A stretch of DNA of 64,000 nt from CBDIDH01 sp965277595 (lineage in GTDB: Bacteria; Planctomycetota; Planctomycetia; Isosphaerales; Isosphaeraceae): positions 4,092,001 through 4,156,000 of the forward strand of contig CBDIDH010000002.1 of NCBI GenBank assembly GCA_965277595.1, read 5' to 3'. Below are positions 26,761-35,430 of the stretch, piece by piece (position 1 is the first letter of the stretch; each line of letters opens with the position of its first letter). The translations under genes and the position numbers were made by a program. The notes under the pieces were generated by a model that saw only the letters and a list, made by a program, of their open reading frames with translations, was not told the DNA's origin and ran no database searches.

Positions 26761-28500
26761 ATGGCGACCCTGCTGGTGATCACGGTCCTGTTGCCCCTGC
26801 TGGGGAGCGTGACCCTCTTCCTCTTCCCGAGGCTCGATCAGAAGACCGCGAGAGCCGTCGGGCTCGGCACGGCGCTGGCGACCCTGGCGCTGACGCTGGT
26901 CTTGCTCGTCTCGTTTCGGGCCGGAGTGACGACCCCGCAATTTGCCTTCGGCGGAGACGGGGGTCCGTACGGGCTCTCGTGGATGAAAAGTCCAGACATC
27001 CGGTTCTCGCTCGGGCTTGACGGCATCAGTGTCTGCCTCTTCGGCCTGACGTCGTTGCTCTTGATCACGGCGATCTTCGCGTCGTGGGAATCGATCACCG
27101 AGCGGCCGGCGATGCACTATGCGTTCTTGCTGGCGCTGGAGACGGGCCTGCTGGGTCTCTTCGCGAGCCTGGACGTGGTGCTCTTTTACATCTTCTTCGA
27201 GTTCACGCTCATTCCGCTCTTCTTCCTGATCGGGATCTGGGGAGGACCAGAGCGGCGTCGGGCCTCGATCTACTTCTTCCTGTACACGCTCGCGGGAAGT
27301 CTCCTGACCTTGCTCGGCGTGATTGCCCTGGTGGCGACTTACTACAGAAACACGAACCCACACATTCTGACATTCTCCATCCCCGAATTGACGGCCGGAC
27401 TGGCAACGATCGGCGGCCCCTGGATGCAGGAAGGTTCCTGGTCGTCGAGTCCACAGGTCCTTATCTTCCTGCTGCTCTTCGCGGGGTTCGCGATCAAGGT
27501 GCCGATGTTCCCCTTCCATACCTGGCTTCCCCTGGCCCACGTCGAGGCGCCGACGGCCGGGTCCATCCTGCTGGCGGGGGTGCTTCTCAAGGTTGGCAGT
27601 TACGGGATGTTGCGATTCAACCTGGGGATGACGCCGGTCGGGGCGAAGGTTCTCTTTCCGCTGCTGGCGACGCTCGCGGTGATCGGCATCATTTACGGGG
27701 CCCTCGCGGCGCTGGCGCAAACGGATGTCAAGAAGTTGATCGCGTATAGCTCGGTGAGCCACATGGGGTTCATCGTGCTTGGTCTCTTCTCGATGAACGC
27801 GACCGGCCTTGACGGCGCCACGATCCAGATGGTCAATCACGGCCTGACGACGGGTGCCCTCTTCGCCTGCGTCGGGATTATTTACGAGCGTTACCACACG
27901 CGCGAGATGGCCGAGATGAGCGGACTCTGGGACCGCCTGCCAATCTTCGCCTTCTTCTTCATCCTGGCGTCGATGGGATCGGCCGCGCTGCCGGGCCTGA
28001 ACGGGTTTGTCGGCGAGTTTCCGATCCTGGCCGGGACGTTCGCGAAGAGTCCTCGGGCCGCGGTGATCGCCTCGGTGGGGATGGTCCTGGGAGCCTATTA
28101 TCTGCTTTGGATGCTCCAGCGGGTCGTTTTTGGCAAGCTCCGCGAGCCGCGCGGGCACGCTGCCGGGCATCATGAGCCGGTCCGGCCCGTCGGCTGGCAT
28201 GAGATCGCGAGCTTGACCCCCTTGATGATTCTGATTGTTTTGATTGGTGTCTATCCGCGACCTCTCTTCAATCGGATTCGGCCCTCGATCGCTCCGATCG
28301 CCGCGCGACTTCAGGCGCTCGACGTGGCGACCGAGCCGACGCAGCGACTGGTCGCCCGGCCGGTCGCCGGGGTTCTTTGCGACCCGCCGACTGGTTCACT
28401 CCGGTCTGGCCGCGCCAGCCTGGCGACGGCCGCATCCCACGTAGTTACGACGGCCGAGGGGCCGCTTTCCCAGGGCGCTAGCCAGAGCAAGGGCCGTTGA
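26761..28500 (+). CDS. nuoM: NADH-quinone oxidoreductase subunit M
   Basis: Second antiporter-like subunit, 579 residues and about fourteen helices. The proton-path Glu is in FYIFFEFTLIPLFFLIGIWG and the conserved Lys in FAIKVPMFPFHTWLPLAHVEAP, written here in parts as seen along residues ~140-265. TDVKKLIAYSSVSHMGF follows. After the last helix (~residue 500) there is a polar tail of about 75 residues. The stop TGA overlaps the ATG of nuoN by one base. Confidence 0.96.
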   Translation: MATLLVITVLLPLLGSVTLFLFPRLDQKTARAVGLGTALATLALTLVLLVSFRAGVTTPQFAFGGDGGPYGLSWMKSPDIRFSLGLDGISVCLFGLTSLLLITAIFASWESITERPAMHYAFLLALETGLLGLFASLDVVLFYIFFEFTLIPLFFLIGIWGGPERRRASIYFFLYTLAGSLLTLLGVIALVATYYRNTNPHILTFSIPELTAGLATIGGPWMQEGSWSSSPQVLIFLLLFAGFAIKVPMFPFHTWLPLAHVEAPTAGSILLAGVLLKVGSYGMLRFNLGMTPVGAKVLFPLLATLAVIGIIYGALAALAQTDVKKLIAYSSVSHMGFIVLGLFSMNATGLDGATIQMVNHGLTTGALFACVGIIYERYHTREMAEMSGLWDRLPIFAFFFILASMGSAALPGLNGFVGEFPILAGTFAKSPRAAVIASVGMVLGAYYLLWMLQRVVFGKLREPRGHAAGHHEPVRPVGWHEIASLTPLMILIVLIGVYPRPLFNRIRPSIAPIAARLQALDVATEPTQRLVARPVAGVLCDPPTGSLRSGRASLATAASHVVTTAEGPLSQGASQSKGR

Positions 28501-30107
28501 TGATGTCCACCAGTCAGATCGACGTGGCCCGGCAGACCTTCGTGATCCTTCTGCCGGAAATCCTCCTGCTACTGACAGCGACCGTGATGATGACGGCCGG
28601 CGTCTTCCTGAAGCTGCCGCGCAAGGTCTGGTCCCTTGTGTCCGTCGTCGCCCTGGGCGCGGCGTTCGCGGCCCTGCTGTCGGTCCGGCATCACCAGATC
28701 GACCCCTATTCGGCGGTCGCGCTCAATGACGCCTTCTCGTTTTATGGCCGATTGGTGCTCGTCCTGAGTGGGTTCATCGTCCTGGCCCTGGCCCACGACC
28801 AGGTTGACGATGCCCGAGCAGCCGAGTTTTTCGGGTCGATCCTCATGATCGAGGCGGGGGCGATGCTCGTCGCCACCTCGAATGAGCTGGTCTTTCTCTT
28901 CGTCGGCCTGGAACTGGTGAGTATTCCGACGTACCTGCTGCTTTACCTTTCGCGACGGACGGTGACGACTCAGGAAGCCGCGACCAAGTATTTCTTCCTG
29001 AGCATCTTCTCATCGGGCCTGCTCCTCTTCGGACTCGCGTATCTTTACGGCCTGACGGGCGTGAGCAACCTGAAGGCCCTGGCGTACCTGGCCAATCACC
29101 TGGAGAACGGGGTCTCGCCGCAACTGGCGCTCGTGGCGGTGGTCTTCGTGGTTGCGGGCCTGGGATTCCGGGTGGCGGCCGTCCCCTTCCATTTCTACGC
29201 GCCCGATGTGTATCAAGGGTCGCCAACGGTCCTGGCGGCCTTGCTGTCGTGGATTCCCAAGGCGGTCGGGTTCATGGCGATGCTCAGGACGGTGACGGCG
29301 GTCATCTCGGCCGACGCGGGTTCGGGGGCCATCGGACATCACGCGGTCTTGCTCGCCTGGATCATCGCCGTGGTGACGATGACCCTGGGCAATACCGTCG
29401 CCCTGGCGCAAGACAATCTGAGGCGATTACTCGCGTACTCGTCGATTGCTCACGCGGGCTATCTGATGGTCGGCGTGGCGGTCGCCTTTCAGAACGTGCC
29501 GACGGTCGGAGGCGCGTATTTTGGCGCGGAGGGGATCATGTTCTACCTCACCGCCTATGCCTTGATGACGCTGGGCGCCTTCGGTGTCATCGTCATGTTG
29601 AGCACGCCGGATCGGTCGGTCGAGACGGTTGACGACCTCGCCGGTCTGGCGAAGTCTCGACCGGCGACGGCCTTCGCAATGGCCGTTTGCCTGTTCAGCC
29701 TGGCGGGAATTCCCCCCTTGATCGGATTCCTCGGGAAATTTGAGCTGTTTTTCGCGGCCTTTGCCGCGGCGAATGGACCCGATGGGCGTCTCTTCTGGTG
29801 GCTGGCGATCATCGGCGTGCTGAACTCGGCGATTGGCGCGTATTACTACCTCCGAATCGTCGTGGCGATGTACCTCCGCGAACCGACCGGCGAGCCGCTT
29901 CAGGGGCGGCCCGCCTGGCCGACCGCCCTGGCGGTCACGGTTTGCACGGCCCTGACGCTGTTGCTCGGATTCTATCCGGCGCCGATCATCCGGCTAACTC
30001 ACGACGCCGCCGTCGCGGCAATCAGCTTGCCCGAGCCGGCGGTTACCACTGAGGCCGTCGCGGTCGTCCCGGGGGGGCAGGCGGTTCAAACCGGCGAGCG
30101 GCCCTGA
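28500..30107 (+). CDS. nuoN: NADH-quinone oxidoreductase subunit N
   Basis: Third antiporter-like subunit and last gene of the operon, 535 residues from the ATG at 28500 (an adjacent second ATG at 28503 is also possible). Motifs: FVGLELVSIPTYLLLYLSR with the conserved Glu, AAVPFHFYAPDVYQGSP, and QDNLRRLLAYSSIAHAGYL. The C-terminal ~35 residues are hydrophilic. It converges with the methyltransferase gene, with 13 bp between the stops and no obvious hairpin there. Confidence 0.96.
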   Translation: MMSTSQIDVARQTFVILLPEILLLLTATVMMTAGVFLKLPRKVWSLVSVVALGAAFAALLSVRHHQIDPYSAVALNDAFSFYGRLVLVLSGFIVLALAHDQVDDARAAEFFGSILMIEAGAMLVATSNELVFLFVGLELVSIPTYLLLYLSRRTVTTQEAATKYFFLSIFSSGLLLFGLAYLYGLTGVSNLKALAYLANHLENGVSPQLALVAVVFVVAGLGFRVAAVPFHFYAPDVYQGSPTVLAALLSWIPKAVGFMAMLRTVTAVISADAGSGAIGHHAVLLAWIIAVVTMTLGNTVALAQDNLRRLLAYSSIAHAGYLMVGVAVAFQNVPTVGGAYFGAEGIMFYLTAYALMTLGAFGVIVMLSTPDRSVETVDDLAGLAKSRPATAFAMAVCLFSLAGIPPLIGFLGKFELFFAAFAAANGPDGRLFWWLAIIGVLNSAIGAYYYLRIVVAMYLREPTGEPLQGRPAWPTALAVTVCTALTLLLGFYPAPIIRLTHDAAVAAISLPEPAVTTEAVAVVPGGQAVQTGERP

Positions 30108-30120
30108 GGCAAGAAGTCGA

Positions 30121-31683
30121 TCAGCCCGGTGTCCGGATCATCCGTGCAACGAACATGGCGTCGCTGTCAAAGTCCTGGGGCCAGACCTGAAGGGTGCCGG
30201 CCGTTTCCGAGCCGTCGAGTGGGTTCGGAAACGGATCGAGACGGAAGTCGGGCGAGGCGGCGAGGAAGCGTCGCGTGACATCGTGGGTCTCGGGGGGGGT
30301 CAGGGTGCAGACCGAGTAAACGAGAGTCCCGCCCGGCTTGACTCCGGCCGAGGCCGTCTGCAAGAGGTGGTACTGAAGTTCCGAGAGCCGGGTGATGGCC
30401 TCTCGGTCGAGTGACCATCGGGCATCCGGGTTGCGTCGCCAGGTGCCGATCGCCGAGCAGGGAGCGTCGACGAGAACACCATCGTAGCTCCGGGGCTTGC
30501 CGGGCAGGTGCTTGCCATTGACGCCGTCCCAGACCTTGGTTGAGACGTTTCGATACGGACTGCGCCGGGCGCGTCGGACCGTCTCCTTGAGTCGGCCTTC
30601 GTGAATGTCGGTCGCCGTCACAACACCCTTTCCGCCCATCAAGGCGGCGAGATGCAGGGCCTTACCGCCGGCCCCGGCGCAGGCGTCCCACCAACGATCG
30701 CCTGGGTCGGGATCACAGGCGAGGGCCACGGCCTGCGAGGCGAGATCCTGGATTTCCAGGTCGCCACGCAGGAAGGCGGGCAGGTGATAAACGTCGACAT
30801 CGGCGTCAAGCCTCGCGGCGCGGGCGACCTGGCGGTGAATCCAGGGTTTCAGGCCGGAATCGCGCAACTCCTTCCAGATCCCCAGGGCATCGGGCGCGGT
30901 GTTCTGAGCGCGAACCCAGAGCGGCGGACGCTTCTGGAGTGTGTCGAGAAGCTGGAGATACTTCGCCTTGGGCGAGGCACCTCCCGGAGGCAACGGGAGC
31001 GATTCGCGGAACCAGAGGGGGAAGAGCCGCCAGGGGTCGGCGTTGACAGCCCGGCCGTCGACCCATCGTTTCAGACCCTCGGCGCGAGCAGTCCACGAGG
31101 GGGCGTCGCCAAGCGCGACAAGGCGGCTGGCGTCCCGGCCGGCGGCCTGGCCCCAAACTCGGCAAACGGGGTGAACTAGTGGCGCATCAAGCAGCCAGGA
31201 GAGCAAGAGACGCTCGCGGAGCGTCTTCAATTGCAAGGGCTCGACCCAGCCCTGCCAGCGGAAGAGGGCGAAGACGCTCTGAGCGACGAACCGGTGATCG
31301 GGCGCGGCGAGGTCGCGGCGGTTTCTCAACTCCCAGGAGATCGCGCGATCGGCGCGTCGGCCGTCTCCGTAAACAGCCTTCTCGGCGGCATGGGCGGTCT
31401 GAACGGCTGCCTCGGCGAGGACGTCAAGCGAGGCGACGTGGAGCGATTCGGGCGCGGGGGCCTGGCTTCGATTCGGCCGATCGATCGAACGGGGGGGGGG
31501 GCTTTGCGCGGGGAGTCGCTTCGGCTCGCGGTACGCCTCGCGGAGTGGAAGCTGGGCGCGCGATCGCTGCGAGGGGGGGATTAACTCCTCGGCCGGGGTC
31601 GGCGGAACGAACCCCGGCGGGTAACGTCGGGTCGTGGCCTTGGGACGAGGGCGAGGCTTCGGGCGTCGGGATGGCGACTTCAT
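30121..31683 (-). CDS. RsmB/NOP2-family class I SAM-dependent RNA methyltransferase
   Basis: Probable m5C RNA methyltransferase, 520 residues. The first ~80 residues are a basic, Pro-rich low-complexity arm. Next is an all-helical NusB-like region, then the catalytic domain: SAM loop WWDACAGAGGKALHLAAL, VTATDIHEGRLKE, and the two catalytic cysteine motifs VLVDAPCSAIGTWRRNPDA and VYSVCTLTPPE. This matches 16S rRNA m5C967 methyltransferase (RsmB) or an RsmF/NOP2 relative; the exact target cannot be read. A ten-G run near 31491-31500 is in frame. Confidence 0.88.
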   Translation of the reverse strand: MKSPSRRPKPRPRPKATTRRYPPGFVPPTPAEELIPPSQRSRAQLPLREAYREPKRLPAQSPPPRSIDRPNRSQAPAPESLHVASLDVLAEAAVQTAHAAEKAVYGDGRRADRAISWELRNRRDLAAPDHRFVAQSVFALFRWQGWVEPLQLKTLRERLLLSWLLDAPLVHPVCRVWGQAAGRDASRLVALGDAPSWTARAEGLKRWVDGRAVNADPWRLFPLWFRESLPLPPGGASPKAKYLQLLDTLQKRPPLWVRAQNTAPDALGIWKELRDSGLKPWIHRQVARAARLDADVDVYHLPAFLRGDLEIQDLASQAVALACDPDPGDRWWDACAGAGGKALHLAALMGGKGVVTATDIHEGRLKETVRRARRSPYRNVSTKVWDGVNGKHLPGKPRSYDGVLVDAPCSAIGTWRRNPDARWSLDREAITRLSELQYHLLQTASAGVKPGGTLVYSVCTLTPPETHDVTRRFLAASPDFRLDPFPNPLDGSETAGTLQVWPQDFDSDAMFVARMIRTPG

Positions 31684-31728
31684 CGTAACTCAAATTCGGT
31701 TCAGGCGTGCCAGGGGGCTCAATTCAAC

Positions 31729-32143
31729 TCAATGTCCGCGGCGAGGACGGCGCCGGGCTGTCTTGCGGTCGGGTCGATAACCGGCCGCCCGCGGAGTCGC
31801 GGGGCGGAGCGGTCGTGTGTTCGGATCTGGTTCGGAAGGCTGGGGTTCTGTGATCGTGTGGACGTATCGGATCTCGCCAAGGGACTTGCCCGCCTGCTCC
31901 ATGCGGGCCTTGAGCGCGGCCCGGGGAGGCCGCGCGGGGATGAGGGCATCGCAAACCCGAGCCGATCAGGTCGCCGCGTCGGGCTTCAAGGAGGGTCTTC
32001 TGGACCTCAAAATAATTCTCGGGCTTGAAGAACTGGAGCAGGGCACGTTGCCTCTTGCGGTCGTTCAGGTGCTTCGCCGTATAAACTTCGTGGTCGGTGA
32101 ACGGGTCAAGCCCTGTGTGCTACATGCGGGTGGGGATATCACT
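31729..32143 (-). pseudogene. remnant of the C-terminus of a YgiQ-type radical SAM protein
   Basis: Read leftward from ~32143, the peptide HTGLDPFTDHEVYTAKHLND, then RKRQRALLQFFKPENYFEVQ, KTLLEARRGDLIGSG and, after a one-base frame change, CDALIPARPPRAALKARMEQ, matches the conserved C-terminal domain (DUF3362) of YgiQ proteins. It ends at a TGA at 31729. The radical SAM core is absent and an in-frame TAG stands where a Tyr is expected just before HTGLDP. The gene is a dead 3' fragment, cut off near the decayed insertion element that starts at 32271. Confidence 0.6.
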
Positions 32144-32270
32144 GTCGACCCGCTTAAAACTCATAGGATATCCGGAGATCGCACCACAAGGAATAGGGAT
32201 GTCAGCCGCGGTGTGCGCTAAGGGTGCGGGAACGCACTTGTCCCCTCGGCCGTTTTCTTGAAAACGCGCG

Positions 32271-33657
32271 GACTCTCCCGGATTGCAGGTTCGGGGTTCC
32301 TGACGCCCATCAGTGAGGTTGATGCCATCAGGTTGTTGGAGCCAGCGCTCATGGTGGCGCTTGCCGTCGAGGCGATGGGCAGGGCTGTCGAACGCCCGGG
32401 GGCGCTTACACCGCGGCGCGTACGGCCGGAAGTTCACCAGCAGCGCCCAGCCCCTCGGTCGCAACCCGGACGACCCCTGATCGCCGTGCAGGCCCCGGCC
32501 CGCGTACATCATCCGGCACAACCGGTTCATCGGCCGGGTCCGCCGCGTTGCTCGCGCGATGGCAGCCCGGGTGGTCAGAGGCCACCGCGTACGACTCCTT
32601 CCTCGCCCACAGCTTCGCCACCCTCTCGCGCACCGGCGTGGTCAAGGTCTGGGTGGTACACCATTGCTGGAGCTCGCCCACCAGGCGGCAAAACTCCTCG
32701 GCGGTGGCGGCGCGGTACATGTCCCAGACCCGGCGGTGGAGGTCGTGGGCCTTGCGGCAGCGGTCGCGGACCTTCGCGGACCTTGAGGAACCCGCGCGGG
32801 AAGCAGGGGATGACCGCGATCGAGGGGAAGAGCGCGGCGAAGGCGTTCCGGGTCGTCGCCGAACCTTCGGTTTTAACCGTCTCGGGGCGTACCCCGGGTC
32901 GACGTCGCGCGCCTCGGCGGCGAAGACGCCGTCAGCTCCTCGGAGATGAATGTCATCGGCGGCCGTCAACGCCACGCCCAGGATGCAGCCGCCGCCGACG
33001 GTCGTGGCGACGTAACCCTTCTGCCCGGCCCAGTCGGCGTGATGCTCGTCGGCCGCCAGGTACTCGGGCAACCGTGCCGAGTTGCGGACGGTCGTCTCGA
33101 CCAGGCTGCCGCGCCCGAGCCGCGCGACGACGCGATACCAATCCATCTCGCCGCGGCCGAAGCCGACCTTCAGCAGCCACGCGGGGACGCCGTGTACCGC
33201 CAGGAGCAGCGGGTAAGCCAACTCGTCGACGGTCCCGGTCATGAAGCTGGTCTGGAAGCTGGCGCGGAGCCAGTAGGAAGAACGATCGTCGGTGACGACC
33301 TTGCGGAGCCTCAGCCCGGGGAGCTTACGCGATCGGCGGCCGAAGTCGTGGAGGCGGTCGCCACGGCCAAAGCCGGCGGGGAACAACTCCGGGGCCGAGC
33401 GGACCCACCCCTCGGCGAACGCCCGGATGCGTTCGGAGTCGCGCCAGATCGCGTGACACTGCGATCGGGTCATGGGGTGACGATCTGTTTGGCCCCGCGC
33501 GGCGGTTGCGGCGGGTCTGGTTTTCGTTCACGGTCCACTCGCAGGGTGTTCGGTCGCGCGTCTATCTCGGCATCCTCTTTCTGTGTGGTCAGAAACAAGG
33601 ATGACGAGCATGCCGACAAACGGATATCTGGCACCTGAATACCGGCAGTCCGATAGT
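32271..33657 (-). mobile_element. decayed copy of an unclassified DDE-type IS (copy A)
   Basis: This 1.39-kb segment is the inverted, diverged twin of the element at 35429-36811. Its left end GACTCTCCCGGATTGCAGGT (32271-32290) matches the twin's terminal repeat with one change. Its right end (33641-33657) is a worn version of the other terminal repeat. The whole length aligns, including the non-coding leader. The ISNCY-like element begins directly after it, which may explain the damaged right end. Confidence 0.75.
32406..33473 (-). pseudogene. transposase of copy A, frameshifted
   Basis: The reading frame is open for 355 codons, but comparison with the intact twin shows it is dead. The segment between PGYAP and KVRDRCRKA is read in the wrong frame (two compensating indels), which removes the NTDGW motif with its likely catalytic Asp. 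Near the C-terminus a further shift turns SNAVDRPMNRLCRLMYAGRG into an unrelated peptide. The N-terminal part still matches (FAEGWVRSAPELFPAGFGRG and LAADEHHADWAGQKGYVATT). Confidence 0.75.
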
Positions 33658-33658
33658 G

Positions 33659-35244
33659 CTAGTTTGCGGTGCGAAATGTAAGTCATTTCCCCGAAAAAGT
33701 TTGCGTCGTCGCTGCTGATCCTCGTTCGGATCGGACCATCGCCCCTTCGGGCCCCGGATCACCCCCGGGCCGACCCCGCGACCTCCGCCAGATTGTGGGC
33801 CACCACCCCCCAACCGACCCACCGCCCGAACCCTCGCTCGCCACGGTAGCGGCAGCGCTTCAACCCATAATCCCGCTTCAGCGCATGGATTCGACCCTCG
33901 ATCCCCGCCCGGAACCGGTAACTCTCGCGGAACCGACGACCCTTCTCCTCGGCCCGCCGACCCGGCGGCGCCTTGCCGACGTGCGGCAGCGACACCTGCT
34001 TGACCCCCGCCTCCTTCGCCAGCCGCTGGTTCTCCGCCGACGCCATCCCCCGGTCCGCCGCCAGCAGGTTCGGCGGCCGGCCGAACTGCCGCTCGTGGTT
34101 CGCCAGCGCATCGCCCAGGTAGGGCTGGTCCTGGCCGCCGCCCTGCGGCAGCACCGCGTACCCGGTGATCAGCCCACCCTCGACCTCGTCGAGCCTCAGC
34201 TCGCGGCCCAACTCCGCCGGCTTGCCCGCCTTGAACCGCGGGATGACCTGCGTGTGCGGCTCGAACAGCGAGACCAGCTTCTCGCCGGAGGGGACCGGGT
34301 CGTCCTTCAGGACGCGACGCACGGCCTGGCTGACGGCCTGCTTGAGCCGGGGCAGAACCTCCTCGAGTCGGCCGGCCAGCCGCTGTGCCGCGTCATCGCC
34401 TTCGCGCCGCAGCGTCTCGAGCACCCGCCGGCCCTGGGCCCCGGCCCGCTTGCCGATCGCCACGAGCCGGCCGTAGGCCGCCTTCAACGCCTGCTTGCCC
34501 TCATCGCCCTTGCGGCGGGCGATCCGGTGCAGTTGCTGCGACAGCTTGCGGACGGACCGAACCCGGCTGCGGAACGCCTCCTTGAGCCCGGAGGCCGCCT
34601 CGCCCAGGGCGGCCCTGGCCCGCCGCAGCAGCCGCGAGACGACCCGGACCCCGTCACCGACCAGGCCGCTGTCGGTGGGGAAGTGGATGTCCGTCTCGAC
34701 CGCCGTGGTGTCGACGCGGAGTTTGCGGCCGCGCGTCACCTTCAGCGACCGGGCCAGCTGGATCACCCGGTCGTTGAGCGTCTGGAGGGTTTCCGGCCCG
34801 ATGGTGTTGGCCCAGCGGATCAGCGTGGTGTCGTCGGGGACCTTCTCGAGATACACCCGGCGGAACTGGCGGAGGACCAGGCTGTCGTTGACGAAGTACT
34901 CGGCCTGCGCGTAGCTCCATCCGTAGAGCCGCATGACGACGAGCATGCGGAGGACGACTTCGACCGGGGTGGCGGGTCGGCCTCGGAATCGTGATCGGGG
35001 CGAGCGGCGGGCCATGTCGGAGCGGACGGCCTCGACGATCGCGTCGTCGAGCAGGGAGTCGAGTTGCTCGAGCTGTGGCTCGAAGCGAAGGCCGAGCTGG
35101 GGCACGAGGGCGAACAAGTCGGTCCGGTTATATCGATGTCTGAGCATGGCTGTGGCGTGCCATCGGTCCGGTTGGTGCGGTTGCTGACCCGGCCAATAGC
35201 TTACAAACCGCGGGAAAACAAGGCAATTTCGCACCGCAAACTAG
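33659..35244 (-). mobile_element. ISNCY-like insertion sequence
   Basis: A 1586-bp element bounded by perfect 19-bp inverted repeats, CTAGTTTGCGGTGCGAAAT (33659-33677) and its complement (35226-35244). The outermost CTAG is palindromic, so it may instead be a 4-bp target duplication. One leftward transposase gene fills it. The left end touches the end of copy A, so it may have jumped into that element's terminal repeat. Confidence 0.85.
33759..35147 (-). CDS. ISNCY-like DDE transposase
   Basis: Transposase of 462 residues from the ATG at 35147 (MLRHRYNRTDLFALV); the frame stays open to 35234 but that would use the terminal repeat as coding sequence. DDE-type landmarks: LRVDTTAVETDIHFPTDSGL (first Asp), LLAADRGMASAENQRLAKEA (second Asp) and a C-terminal FRAGIEGRIHALKRDYGL segment with the likely Glu. 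N-terminal helices (GWSYAQAEYFVNDSLVLRQF) bind DNA in relatives. The ISNCY assignment is from memory of the VETxIHxPTDS motif; IS1182 is the alternative. Confidence 0.8.
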   Translation of the reverse strand: MLRHRYNRTDLFALVPQLGLRFEPQLEQLDSLLDDAIVEAVRSDMARRSPRSRFRGRPATPVEVVLRMLVVMRLYGWSYAQAEYFVNDSLVLRQFRRVYLEKVPDDTTLIRWANTIGPETLQTLNDRVIQLARSLKVTRGRKLRVDTTAVETDIHFPTDSGLVGDGVRVVSRLLRRARAALGEAASGLKEAFRSRVRSVRKLSQQLHRIARRKGDEGKQALKAAYGRLVAIGKRAGAQGRRVLETLRREGDDAAQRLAGRLEEVLPRLKQAVSQAVRRVLKDDPVPSGEKLVSLFEPHTQVIPRFKAGKPAELGRELRLDEVEGGLITGYAVLPQGGGQDQPYLGDALANHERQFGRPPNLLAADRGMASAENQRLAKEAGVKQVSLPHVGKAPPGRRAEEKGRRFRESYRFRAGIEGRIHALKRDYGLKRCRYRGERGFGRWVGWGVVAHNLAEVAGSARG

Positions 35245-35299
35245 TTCTACTGTCTCGCGGGGTTGAATTCGTCTAATCATTCCTGCATCATTGACTTCC

Positions 35300-35430
35300 A
35301 TGATGGAGTTACCCGAGATGGGGGCGATCATGGAACGGCGATACGAGCTTCGACTTGAACAAATGCTGGCTCAAGCCGAAGTCTCGCCCGCGCTGATGCT
35401 GGGCCGCTTCGATCGGCTCGAAACCTTCCT
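35300..35430 (+). pseudogene. 5' end of an ORF cut by copy B
   Basis: From the ATG at 35300 the frame reads about 44 residues (MMELPEMGAIMERRYELRLE, then QMLAQAEVSPALMLGRFDRL and ETFL) before it enters the terminal repeat of the next element and stops. It looks like the N-terminus of a real protein, perhaps an IS transposase, but is too short to place. No continuation is visible after 36811. Confidence 0.35.

Noticed and set aside
26056..28200. A 714-codon minus-strand ORF opposite nuoL/nuoM
   Set aside because: It is very rich in Arg, Glu, Gln and His and exists only because the opposite strand codes hydrophobic helices. It spans two genes and has no motifs.
32258..33638. Plus-strand ORFs over copy A as genes
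   Set aside because: They are antisense to the decayed transposase, which is identified by alignment with copy B.
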